A stretch of 64,000 nucleotides of DNA from positions 23,414-87,413 of the forward strand of contig JAITWH010000040.1 in assembly GCA_031285405.1 (NCBI GenBank), given 5' to 3'. The first letter of the stretch is position 1, and every line of letters begins with the position of its first letter. A program made the position numbers and the translations under genes. Shown here piece after piece: positions 56,801 to 64,000 of this stretch. A model generated the notes under the pieces. That model was given only the letters and a program-made list of their open reading frames with translations, was not told the origin of the DNA and did no database searches. Source of the stretch: Alistipes sp. (GTDB lineage: Bacteria; Bacteroidota; Bacteroidia; Bacteroidales; Rikenellaceae).

Positions 56801-57258
56801 ACTTCTCGCTCAGCTTCTCGATTCAGGGCTCGTTCGGCAACAAGGTGTTCAATTCGAGCGACACCCAGATGTACACCCGCGCCCGCTACCGCCAATACTC
56901 CATCGTGAAGGATTACTGGAAGTCGGAGTCCGACCCGGGCGACGGCAACTCTCCGCGCCCCAACAACTCCCCCACCGGCGGCGTGCGCGAGAAGTCGACC
57001 CGCTACTTAGACAACGGTTCTTATCTGAAGTTCAACAACATCACGCTGAGCTACCAGTTCGACCAGAGCTTCGCCAAGCGCCTCTCGATGAGCAATCTGC
57101 GCCTCTACGTGACGGCCACCAATCCGATCATGATCACCAAGTTCCGCGACTTCAACCCCGAGGTGAGCAACGGCAACAATCCGCTGACGCCCGGACAGAT
57201 GTTCTTCAACTACCCGCTCGCCAAGAGCTACATCGTGGGAATCAACGTATCATTCTAA
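53854..57258 (+). CDS. SusC-like TonB-dependent receptor with STN signalling domain
   Basis: The 1134-aa outer-membrane protein has a signal peptide and then an STN domain at about 50-122 (NRTIGELFDNIESSSEFIFFY, TVDTILDRVFEGT). A carboxypeptidase-regulatory-like domain at about 142-210 follows (SGTVSDASGPIIGATVIIKGT, DQSGHFSLAN). The plug has DDVVVVGYG, QALSGRLAGVQV, LYVIDGFPGDDL, IETIDVLKDASATAIYGSRGANGVV. The barrel ends in SYIVGINVSF with the terminal Phe for barrel assembly. STN-bearing SusC receptors both import glycan and signal to FecR. The locus therefore has full trans-envelope regulation. Confidence 0.94.
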   Translation: MKKQNWFGHITTKHAKIMRTAKASLLLLLLGTGFSHAAEAYSKAYTQETFFTLEVRNRTIGELFDNIESSSEFIFFYMDETLDVNRRISVSVKNQTVDTILDRVFEGTDNRYEISDRQIVITRVDTPPPAAPPVPQNQNRGVSGTVSDASGPIIGATVIIKGTSTGAITDQSGHFSLANAPADAVLEVAFIGYETREIAVGGQTQINIILAEDTQLIDDVVVVGYGVVQKKDLTGSIAQVQSDDLADLGVTRVDQALSGRLAGVQVLSTTGEPGAELQIRIRGVGSISAGTQPLYVIDGFPGDDLGMINPNDIETIDVLKDASATAIYGSRGANGVVIITTKRGREGQARIDFNAYYGWQNVLRTPKFLTKEEQADYYYEGVKNQNLDAGHDISGNPVTDWVNKLPQTVMDVMNGTNPYNTEAYDYIFRTAPIQSYNLSATGGSASVKYSVSGEYTSQDGIIIENDFERFSLRANLDAQLHRRVAMKFNINSTYSTAKNIGTSGGAAEGEGILGAATTWMHWYPLYDDKGDYFPGFGQDAINNVWNPAAQAHEIQRGNERMRTLANLNTEFTILDELKLNVMLGGTMSNRHSFYFLPRLPVFNSSPEGEDNRSASLNWITETTLNYNKSFGDHNLSALAGYTTQKYEDGSNFLGSQSYPNNLVPTLNAVSNDILEGNSQLGEWSLISYLARVNYNYKSKYYITASIRSDGSSRFGRDNKYGYFPSAALAWRISGENFLSEARWLNDLKLRASYGATGNNNIGNYAHLATVVYESYLLGGGAVGGFAPNNFANALLTWEKQSSYNVGFDLSMFNNRISLSADYFLTRNRNLLLNVNVPQTTGFESTLQNIGEVENRGWEASLNTVNTTGRFEWSTSFNISQFRNKVLKLGPEGAPIIGTNHITQIGQPMGMFYGYIADGIFKNQAELDAGPIWAPSNNDHSRVGDIRFKDMNGDGVINTDDRAIMGSPYPDFYFGMTNEMSYENFSLSFSIQGSFGNKVFNSSDTQMYTRARYRQYSIVKDYWKSESDPGDGNSPRPNNSPTGGVREKSTRYLDNGSYLKFNNITLSYQFDQSFAKRLSMSNLRLYVTATNPIMITKFRDFNPEVSNGNNPLTPGQMFFNYPLAKSYIVGINVSF

Positions 57259-57274
57259 AAACATCCCGAAAACC

Positions 57275-58729
57275 ATGAAAAAGAGAATAAAAGGCATACT
57301 GCTCGCATCGCTGTTCGCGGCGGGCTCCGCCTCGTGCTCCAACGACTTCATCAACCTGCTGCCCGAGTCCAACGTCAGCGTCGACATCATGTACCAAAAC
57401 GACAAGGACTTCGCCGACGCCCTGGTGGCCAACTACAACACCCTCCAGACCCAGTATCAGGATTTCTGGATATTCGGCGACGTCAGGGGCGACGACTCGT
57501 GGGTGCAGATCTTCAAGAACAACAGCACCTCCTACTCCGACCTCTTCACCACCACCAGCTCCGACGGGCTCATGAACACCACGTGGCGCAACTACTACCG
57601 CGCGATCTTCCGCGCCAACACCATCCTCGAAAAGATCGAGCAGATAGACCCGTCGCTGGTGCCGGGCAAGAGTCGCTACATCGGCGAGGCGCGCTTCATC
57701 CGCGCGTTGGCCTACTTCGATCTGGTGCGCATCTTCGGCGACGTGCCGGCTGTGACGACCACCCTCACCATCGAGGAGTCCTATGGCGTTCCGCGCGAAC
57801 CTGTCGCCAACGTCTACGACCAGATCATCATCCCCGACCTCATCGCCGCCGAGGCTGCCCTGCCGACAAGCTACTCCGCCGGCGACGTCGGCAAACCGAC
57901 GAGCGGCGCGGCCAAAGCGCTGCTGGGCCGTGTCTACATCACGATCGGAGATTTCGCCGAGGCCGAGAGCAAGCTGACCGAGGTGACGACAATGGGTTAC
58001 AGCCTGTTGGCCGACTACAACGACCTGTTCGACTATGGCAAGGACGAGCACCACGCCGAATACATCTTCGACATCGAGTACGAGTCGGGCCTCGGCGAGG
58101 GCAGCCGCTACACGACGGCGTTCCTTCCCAACTTCCCCGACATGAACAGCTACTACGACATCACGGGCGCGGGCGAGGAGTTCAACAATCCGACTCCCGA
58201 GTTGGTGGCGCTGTTCGAGGAGGGCGACAGCCGCAAGGGCGTCTCGATTGGGGTCACCGGCGGCTTCTACGACAACGCGGGCGAGTTCCACACCATGCCA
58301 ACCACCACCAACCAGACCTACACCCTGAAGTACATCGCCAGCTCGCCCGTGCGCAACGACGCCCCCTGCAACTGGAAGGTGATCCGCTACGGCGACGTGG
58401 TGCTGATGTTGGCCGAGGCGCTCAACGAGAACGGCAAGACCGCCGAGGCCATCGGCTGGCTCAACCGCATCCGCACCCGCGCCGGGGTCGACACCTATCC
58501 CGACACCACCTCCCAGAGCGAGGCCCGCGAGGCGATAGCCACGGAGCGGCGACTTGAGCTCTCGTTCGAGGGTGTGCGATGGTTCGACCTGCTGCGCACC
58601 GGCAAGGCCTTAGACGCGCTGGCCGGCGACGGCATGCAGCCCCACAACGTGCTCTTCCCGCTACCCCTGAGCCAGGTGCAGCTTATCGACAACCCCGATA
58701 TCCTTCCCCAAAACCCGGGGTACGAATAA
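57275..58729 (+). CDS. SusD/RagB-family glycan-binding lipoprotein
   Basis: The 484-aa lipoprotein has its lipobox Cys near residue 21 (GSASCSNDFINLLPES). It shows VANYNTLQTQYQDF, a RNYYRAIFRANTILEKIEQI helix, the TPR-like segment (EARFIRALAYFDLVRIFGDVPAV), GKPTSGAAKALLGRVYITIGDFAEAESKL and the C-terminal WLNRIRTRAGV, ERRLELSFEGVRWFDLLRTGKA. The start is 16 bp after susC. It caps the SusC porin and captures the glycan. It is a true RagB-type SusD, different from the partial one at 1-975. Confidence 0.94.
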   Translation: MKKRIKGILLASLFAAGSASCSNDFINLLPESNVSVDIMYQNDKDFADALVANYNTLQTQYQDFWIFGDVRGDDSWVQIFKNNSTSYSDLFTTTSSDGLMNTTWRNYYRAIFRANTILEKIEQIDPSLVPGKSRYIGEARFIRALAYFDLVRIFGDVPAVTTTLTIEESYGVPREPVANVYDQIIIPDLIAAEAALPTSYSAGDVGKPTSGAAKALLGRVYITIGDFAEAESKLTEVTTMGYSLLADYNDLFDYGKDEHHAEYIFDIEYESGLGEGSRYTTAFLPNFPDMNSYYDITGAGEEFNNPTPELVALFEEGDSRKGVSIGVTGGFYDNAGEFHTMPTTTNQTYTLKYIASSPVRNDAPCNWKVIRYGDVVLMLAEALNENGKTAEAIGWLNRIRTRAGVDTYPDTTSQSEAREAIATERRLELSFEGVRWFDLLRTGKALDALAGDGMQPHNVLFPLPLSQVQLIDNPDILPQNPGYE

Positions 58730-58731
58730 AA

Positions 58732-58907
58732 TGGAAAGTTGAAAATTGAAAATGAGCTACGCAGTATATGTCATCCCGACAGAGCGCAGCGACGAGGGAT
58801 CTACCGCATAGCACTCCGCGTAGCCCATTTTCAACTTTCAATTCTCAATTTTCAATTAAATTCCGCGTAGCCCATTTTCAATTTTCAACTCTCAATTTTC
58901 AATTAAA
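58732..58907. repeat. composite intergenic repeat
   Basis: It has GGAAAGTTGAAAATTGAAAATGAG, the TCATCCCGACAGAGC...GACGAGGGATCTACC module (58770-58804) and two GCGTAGCCCATTTTCAA tails (58817-58855 and 58863-58905). It fills the gap between susD and the GHL6 gene. Confidence 0.8.
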
Positions 58908-58918
58908 CTTAAGTAACG

Positions 58919-61087
58919 ATGAAAAAACTAACAATCCTACTATTAACAGCCCTCTTGTCCCTGCCGACCTTCGCGCAGAGAGGAGCCGACAAAAACGTCC
59001 CCTGGTACGAGAGAACCTACCGCTGGGCGCAAACCAACTTCACCGAGGACGACCCCGTGAAGGCCGACATCGAGTTCTGGCGCGCTCAGTGGAAGCGCAC
59101 CTCCGTTCAGGGGGTCATCATCAACGCCGGCGGCATCATCGCCTACTATCCGAGCAAGTACACCACGCAGCACCCCGCCACCCATCTTGGCAATCAGGAC
59201 TTCTTCGGACGTGTGAGCGCCGCCGCCCGCGAGGAGGGTCTGGAGGTGATCGCCCGCATGGACATCAACATGTACGACGAGGAGCTCTACGCCACCCACC
59301 CCGAGTGGGCGGTGCGCGACAAGGAGGGCAAACCGCAGATGCTGGCCTGCATCAACAGCGACTTCTACTACGAGCACATCCCCGCCATCCTCACCGAGAT
59401 CATCGAGAAGTACCGCCCGTCGGGCTTCGCCGACAACAATTGGAAGGGCCACGGCCGCGGCACGATCTGCTACTGCGACGACTGCCGCGAAAAATTTCGG
59501 AAAGAGCGAGGCATGGAGCTCCCGCAGACGGTCGACATGGAGGACGCCACCTACCGCGAGTGGCTGCGCTGGGGCTACGAAAAGCGTCTGGCGATCTGGG
59601 ACCTCTTCAACGAGACTGTCCGAAAAGTCGGGGGTGAGGATTGCCGCTGGTTCGGCATGATCCCCGCCGAGTCCTACGGCTCGTTCGTCGACCACAAGGG
59701 TGTGTTGTCGCGTTCGCAGATGGTCTTCACCGACCAGCAGTCGAGGGGCGGCAGCGGCTTCGAGCAGAACTCCATCAACGGTACCCTGCTGCGTCTGGGC
59801 TCCAGCGAAAACGCGGTGGTGATCGAGAGCATGGCCAACTACGTGAGTCGCGGCCAGACCTTCCGCCTCGCCACCAACCCGCCGCTCGAAACTCGCACAT
59901 GGATGATCGAGGGTCTGGCCGGAGGCATCTCGCCCTGGTTCCACCACATCGGCGGCCAGCAGAACGACAGTCGCCAGTTCGAGACCCCCGTTCCGGTGTT
60001 CCGGTGGCACGCCGCCAACGAGCAGTATCTCTACAATCGCACCGACATGGCCAACGTGGGGGTCGTGTGGAGTCAGGAGAACGCCGACTTCTATGGACGC
60101 GGCGAGGCCAACGAACGCGCCATTCTGCCCTACCGCGGATTCACCCAGGCGCTGGTTCGTCATCGCATTCCGTTCCTGCCGATCAACGTCCACGACATCG
60201 CGAAGTACTCGTCGCGGGTGCGCACTCTGATTCTGCCCGACCTTGCGATCATGCCCGACGAGGCGATCGACGCCGTGTGCCGATTCGTCGAGGGCGGGGG
60301 CAACCTTGTGTTGTCGGGCATCACCGCCACTCTCGACTACGACGGCAACCCCTCGTCGAACGACAAGCTGTGGAGGCTGATCGGTCTGCGCCTCACCGGC
60401 GAGAGCAAGGGTGTGTTCGGTCGCCGCTCGTCGAGTTGGGACAACGCCTCGGCCCACAACTACTACCGCCTGCCGGCCGAGGGTTCGCGCCACGCAATTT
60501 TCGACGGATTCGACAATACAGACATGTTGCCCTTCGGCGGCGGCCTGCGCATGGTGACTTCGAGCGGGCCGATGCAGCCGCAGGGTTCGTACATCCCCCC
60601 GTTCCCGATCTACCCGCCCGAGTTCAGCTGGATTCGCGGCGAGGAGCCCGACACCCATCCCATCTGGACAGGCACCCTCGCGGGGGGCGGACGGGTGGTA
60701 TACTTCGCCGGCGACACCGACCGCGGATATGGACGCACCCAACTGCCCGACCACGGCCGGTTGATCTCGAACGCCGTCCGCTGGGCGTCGCATGGCGAGC
60801 TGCCGATCAGCGTCGAGGGGGTCGGGCATATCGACTGCAAAGTTTACAGGCAGGGCGACAGGTTGGTGATCCACCTCGTGAACATCACCGGCGCCAACCG
60901 CACGAGCTACGTCGAGGAGCTGATCCCCGTCGGGCCGTTCAAAGTGAGTGTCGACGCCGCGGGAATCTCGGCCTCCGGCGCACAGCTGCGAGTCTCGGGT
61001 GCGACAGTTCCCGTCCGCCGCGAGGGCGACCGACTTGTCTTTACCGTCGACAGGGTCTCCGACTTTGAGATGGCGGTGGTTGAATGA
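58919..61087 (+). CDS. GHL6-type glycoside hydrolase-like protein with beta-galactosidase trimerization-like domain
   Basis: The 722-aa secreted protein (signal to about TFAQR) has the GHL6 pattern: WYERTYRWAQTNF, VQGVIINAGGIIAYYPS, DFFGRVSAAAREEGLEVIARMD, HPEWAVRDKEGKPQM and a CYCDDCREKFRKERG zinc/Cys-like motif near residue 187. The later part (about 390-600) resembles the beta-galactosidase trimerization domain (PF08532-type; GVVWSQENADFYG, FLPINVHDI, RFVEGGGNLVLSG). A small beta domain ends the protein. It is the hydrolase of the SusCD locus. Activity is inferred. Confidence 0.8.
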   Translation: MKKLTILLLTALLSLPTFAQRGADKNVPWYERTYRWAQTNFTEDDPVKADIEFWRAQWKRTSVQGVIINAGGIIAYYPSKYTTQHPATHLGNQDFFGRVSAAAREEGLEVIARMDINMYDEELYATHPEWAVRDKEGKPQMLACINSDFYYEHIPAILTEIIEKYRPSGFADNNWKGHGRGTICYCDDCREKFRKERGMELPQTVDMEDATYREWLRWGYEKRLAIWDLFNETVRKVGGEDCRWFGMIPAESYGSFVDHKGVLSRSQMVFTDQQSRGGSGFEQNSINGTLLRLGSSENAVVIESMANYVSRGQTFRLATNPPLETRTWMIEGLAGGISPWFHHIGGQQNDSRQFETPVPVFRWHAANEQYLYNRTDMANVGVVWSQENADFYGRGEANERAILPYRGFTQALVRHRIPFLPINVHDIAKYSSRVRTLILPDLAIMPDEAIDAVCRFVEGGGNLVLSGITATLDYDGNPSSNDKLWRLIGLRLTGESKGVFGRRSSSWDNASAHNYYRLPAEGSRHAIFDGFDNTDMLPFGGGLRMVTSSGPMQPQGSYIPPFPIYPPEFSWIRGEEPDTHPIWTGTLAGGGRVVYFAGDTDRGYGRTQLPDHGRLISNAVRWASHGELPISVEGVGHIDCKVYRQGDRLVIHLVNITGANRTSYVEELIPVGPFKVSVDAAGISASGAQLRVSGATVPVRREGDRLVFTVDRVSDFEMAVVE

Positions 61088-61298
61088 GTGGAAAATTGAA
61101 AGTTGAAAATTGGCTACGCAATATAAGTCATCCCGACAGAGCAAAGCGACGAGGGATCTACCGAATAGCAAAAACTATAATGTAGATTCCTCGTCGCCTG
61201 CGGCTCGCTCGGAATGACAATAAATTCCGCGTAGCCAAAATCGCCGCGGCCGTTACCGCCGCGTTAGCCCCATTTTCAACTTTCAATTTTCAATTAAA
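61088..61298. repeat. composite intergenic repeats, inverted pair
   Basis: It has GAAAATTGAAAGTTGAAAATTGG (61091-61113) and the TCATCCCGACAGAGC...GGATCTACC module (61128-61162). An inverted copy follows at 61184-61218 (CTCGTCGCC...GGAATGAC). Then come GCCGCGGCCGTTACCGCCGCG and CCCATTTTCAACTTTC. The end of the repeat (61290-61298) supplies the stop codon of the gntP-like gene. Confidence 0.8.
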
Positions 61299-62555
61299 CA
61301 ATAGGTAGCTAACGACCGTCAAGGCGGCAAGAACAACCCCGATAAGGCTCTCATAAGGAATAAGCCGCAGCCGTTCGCCCATCTTCATCTCGACCGAGCC
61401 GCCCGTGGCGTGGAAGAACGATCCGTGGGGCAGATGATCCAAAACGGTCGCCCCCGAGTTGATCATGGCCGCACCCCACACCGCGCTCACCCCCGCCGCG
61501 AGAATAGTCTCGGCGAACGACGACGAGGCGATGGTGGCGCCGGCGGTTGTGGAGGCCGTGGCCGCCGACATCAACGCACCGGCGATTGGCGCGATGAGTG
61601 TCTCGCCCATGTTGAGGCGCGCGAGGCCGTCGATGATTGCATCCTTCATGGTCGACGCCTTGATGATGCCGGCGATGGTGCCGGTGCCCACAAGCAGTAT
61701 CGCCACGGAGGACATCTTTTCGAGTCCGTACTTCATGCCGGGTCCCAGGTCGCGCCACTGCCCCGTTGCGACGATGCCCGCCAGCCCCCCCGCCGGAAGG
61801 GCGATCAGCGGGTCGACGACGATTCCGAAAACAGGTCGCAGCGCCAACAGCAGCACCGTGACGACGGGAGCCGCGATGCTCGCCCAGAACGACGGAAGCC
61901 CAGACGTGTCTACGCTTTCCATGCGCGAGGGAATCTCATCGCCGCCGGCGTTCCGGCCGCCGCCTGAGGGCACCATGCGCGAGATCACCCACACGACCAG
62001 CGCCAATCCGACGATCGCCGGAACGACCCCCGCCAGCATCACCGAGGGCAGAGGCGCGCCGAAGTTCTCCGCCGCGACGATGGTGTTGGGATTTGGCGAG
62101 ATGATGTTGCCGCACTTTCCGCCGCCGATCATCACCAGCAGCAGCTTCATCCGCGGGATCGACAGCCTGCCGCCGATAGTGAGCGCGATGGGGGCCACCG
62201 TGATGACGGCCACGTCGATGAAGACCCCGATGGAGGTGAGCAGCATGGTGGCGAGCCCCAGCGCGAGGTATACGTGGCGCGCGCCGAGGCGGTCGATGAT
62301 GGTGTAGGATATGGATGCCGCGGCACCCGTCTTGACGAGTATGCCCGACAGCACCCCCGCCGCGAGAATCCGCACGATGGCCGGCACGATATCCTGCACG
62401 CCGCCGATCATCATCGCGACCGTCTCCACGAGGCCCGAGCCGCCCGCCAGCCCCCCCACCACAGCTCCCAGAATGAGGCTATACACGGGTGAAACTTTCC
62501 TGATTATAAGCACTATCGAGAGTGCCAGTCCTATCAATGCTCCTATTGCGCTCAT
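61290..62555 (-). CDS. GntP-family permease (glycerate/gluconate-type)
   Basis: The 421-aa protein has about twelve hydrophobic helices and the GntP pattern. IGALIGLALSIVLIIRKVSPVYSLILGAVVGGL starts it. VRILAAGVLSGILVKTGAA, IVVAENFGAPLPSVML and the GATVLDHLPHGSFFHATGGSV block near the end are typical. The family carries gluconate, glycerate or related sugar acids with H+. It overlaps glxK by 4 bp (ATGA), so glycerate is the likely substrate. Its stop TGA at 61290-61292 lies inside the intergenic repeat. Confidence 0.9.
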   Translation of the reverse strand: MSAIGALIGLALSIVLIIRKVSPVYSLILGAVVGGLAGGSGLVETVAMMIGGVQDIVPAIVRILAAGVLSGILVKTGAAASISYTIIDRLGARHVYLALGLATMLLTSIGVFIDVAVITVAPIALTIGGRLSIPRMKLLLVMIGGGKCGNIISPNPNTIVAAENFGAPLPSVMLAGVVPAIVGLALVVWVISRMVPSGGGRNAGGDEIPSRMESVDTSGLPSFWASIAAPVVTVLLLALRPVFGIVVDPLIALPAGGLAGIVATGQWRDLGPGMKYGLEKMSSVAILLVGTGTIAGIIKASTMKDAIIDGLARLNMGETLIAPIAGALMSAATASTTAGATIASSSFAETILAAGVSAVWGAAMINSGATVLDHLPHGSFFHATGGSVEMKMGERLRLIPYESLIGVVLAALTVVSYLLFN

Positions 62556-63712
62556 GGGGTTACGGTTTTTTGGGACCTTCCGGCGATTTTTATTACGTTC
62601 ATGATTTGTGTCACGGTGCGTTCGACATTCGCGGCGGCGAACCCGGGCTCCATCGCCCTTTCGAGGGTCGCGGGGGCGGGCAGGATGGGGAAGACGGCGG
62701 CGAAGCCCTGACGGTTGAGCTCGGCGGCGGCATCGACAGCTCCACCTATCGTGACGACGGGAATACCCTGAGCGGCGGCGGCATCGAGCACCCCGCGAGG
62801 CGCCTTGCCCATCGCCGTTTGAGCGTCCAGACGACCCTCGCCGGTGATGATCAGTTGGGCGTCGGCGATGGCGTCGGCAAACCCTATCGCGCCGAGCACC
62901 ATCTCGATGCCCGACACAAGCCGCGCCCCCAGCAGCGCGCTGAACCCGCCGCCCAAGCCTCCCGCTGCTCCCGCTCCGGGCAGGTCATCTATCTCCGCGC
63001 CGTTGAAGCGGCGGATCACCTCGGCGAAGTGGGCCAGCCCAGCGTCGAGTTGCGCGACCATCTCGGGGTCGGCCCCCTTCTGCGGCGCGAAGATGTGGGC
63101 CGCGCCGGTCGGGCCGCTGAATGGGGCGGTGACGTCGCAGGCTATGGTGAAGCTCGATTCCCGCACCTCGGGCGGGACTTCCGACGCGTCGATGCTCTCG
63201 ATTTTGGAGAGCGCCTCCCCCACTCCGTCCAACGGCCGCCCGACGCTGTCCAAAAACCGGAACCCCAGCGCTCGAAGCATCCCCGTGCCGGCGTCGTTTG
63301 TCGCGCTGCCGCCGATGCCCACGAGGAAGTTTCGGCAGCCGCGGTCGAGGGCGTCGCGAATCATCTGGCCGGTGCCGAAGGTGGTGGTCTTCATGGGGTT
63401 GCGCTCCGCGGGCGCGACGAGGGTGAGGCCGCTCGCCGCCGACATCTCCATGACCGCCGTGCCGTCGCCCGCCACGCCGTACAGAGCCTCGACGGGTCGC
63501 ATCAGCGGGTCGGCCACTGTGCAGCGCACGAACTCGCCGCCGGTCGATCGCACCAACGCCTCGACCGTCCCCTCGCCGCCGTCGGCAATGTACATTCGGC
63601 GAACCTCGCACGCCGGAAAGACCGCGAGGATGCCCCGCTCGACCGCCGACGCCACCTCGTCCGAGGTGAGCGACCCCTTGAACGAGTCGGAGGCAATGAC
63701 TATTTTCTTCAT
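62552..63712 (-). CDS. glxK: glycerate kinase
   Basis: The 386-aa protein has the type 1 glycerate kinase pattern: MKKIVIASDSFKGSLTSDEVA, ADGGEGTVEALV, MKTTTFGTGQMI, GIGGSATNDAGTGMLRALG, ACDVTAPF.GP.GAA..FAPQKGA and ITGEGRLDAQTAMGKAP. It phosphorylates D-glycerate to 2- or 3-phosphoglycerate for glycolysis. It is the first gene of a two-gene operon with the GntP permease. A TAAATATA stretch near 63756-63763 may include the minus-strand promoter. Confidence 0.94.
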   Translation of the reverse strand: MKKIVIASDSFKGSLTSDEVASAVERGILAVFPACEVRRMYIADGGEGTVEALVRSTGGEFVRCTVADPLMRPVEALYGVAGDGTAVMEMSAASGLTLVAPAERNPMKTTTFGTGQMIRDALDRGCRNFLVGIGGSATNDAGTGMLRALGFRFLDSVGRPLDGVGEALSKIESIDASEVPPEVRESSFTIACDVTAPFSGPTGAAHIFAPQKGADPEMVAQLDAGLAHFAEVIRRFNGAEIDDLPGAGAAGGLGGGFSALLGARLVSGIEMVLGAIGFADAIADAQLIITGEGRLDAQTAMGKAPRGVLDAAAAQGIPVVTIGGAVDAAAELNRQGFAAVFPILPAPATLERAMEPGFAAANVERTVTQIMNVIKIAGRSQKTVTP

Positions 63713-63785
63713 ATCACGCAGGTTGTAGTTTTGTTGTTAGGAGACGTGGGGTTGGTAAATATACTCAGTCGGCGCTCCTTCTTGG

Positions 63786-63860
63786 TAATTGAAAATTGAA
63801 AATTGAAAATGAGCTACGCAGAACTTAGGCTACGCAAAAAATTCTTAATTTTTAATTCTT
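63786..63860. repeat. composite intergenic repeat at window end
   Basis: AATTGAAAATTGAAAATTG units (63787-63808) are followed by GAGCTACGCAG, GGCTACGC and TTCTTAATTTTTAATTC words. The last 140 bp of the window are AT-rich with no gene seen. Confidence 0.65.
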
Positions 63861-64000
63861 AGAAGTTGTTTTGAATTTTTCGGATTATATTTTGAGATGG
63901 ATAGGGTTATTGCATTAATTTATTGATTATCAGTTGGTTGGCTGGGATATTTTTCGTAATTTAGTGGTTACCAAGACACTAATTTATGGCAAATTACCCA

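Overview
The window reads as chromosome from a high-GC member of the Bacteroidales, most plausibly Alistipes or a relative in the Rikenellaceae. The family-level placement is inference. What supports it: SusC/SusD pairs, type V (FimA/Mfa) fimbrial lipoproteins, ECF sigma/FecR pairs, and promoters of the Bacteroidetes form TTTG-N19-20-TAnnTTTG in front of many genes. Most genes are GC-rich with C/G-ending codons, so long antisense open frames are common and were discarded.

Layout. 1-6.4 kb: end of a polysaccharide utilization locus (partial SusD, GH9 glucanase, DUF5009 membrane acyltransferase-like protein, GHL10-type lipoprotein). 6.5-9.9 kb: kdpDE two-component genes on the minus strand, with no kdpFABC in view. 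10.2-28.6 kb: a type V fimbrial locus containing a small lipoprotein, ECF sigma factor, FecR anti-sigma, STN-DUF3575 outer-membrane protein, DUF3868/OmpA protein, Mfa1-like and Mfa2-like subunits, and two giant lipoprotein adhesins (1670 and 1763 aa) built from repeated lectin-like modules. A DUF4160/DUF2442 pair sits between the adhesins. 28.6-30.1 kb: a gene-free stretch full of repeats, palindromes and a possible small RNA. 30.1-38.3 kb: a second fimbrial cluster with a major fimbrillin, then four tightly coupled minor or tip lipoproteins. 38.4-38.8 kb: tRNA-Arg and initiator tRNA-Met.

38.9-46.5 kb: housekeeping and sugar genes on the plus strand (ispD, PH-domain protein, lpxK, purine nucleoside phosphorylase, beta-propeller lipoprotein, ssb, MFS sugar porter, ROK kinase). 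46.6-51.8 kb: mostly minus-strand genes (CapA-like lipoprotein, shortened GH2-like protein, shortened mutarotase-like protein, sugar nucleotidyltransferase), with a stand-alone HSDR_N domain protein on the plus strand. 51.9-61.1 kb: a second polysaccharide utilization locus with its own ECF sigma/FecR, a SusC carrying an STN signalling domain, SusD, and a GHL6-type hydrolase. 61.3-63.7 kb: glycerate kinase and GntP permease on the minus strand.

The most unusual content is the fimbrial region. Two adhesins share near-identical scaffold DNA but have unrelated, AT-richer cores in each lectin-like module, which looks like a diversification system. An STN domain fused to a plugless outer-membrane domain sits beside a sigma/anti-sigma pair that shares an exactly spaced promoter motif, suggesting cell-surface signalling control of the fimbriae. 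Short composite repeats are scattered through intergenic regions and sometimes supply gene ends.
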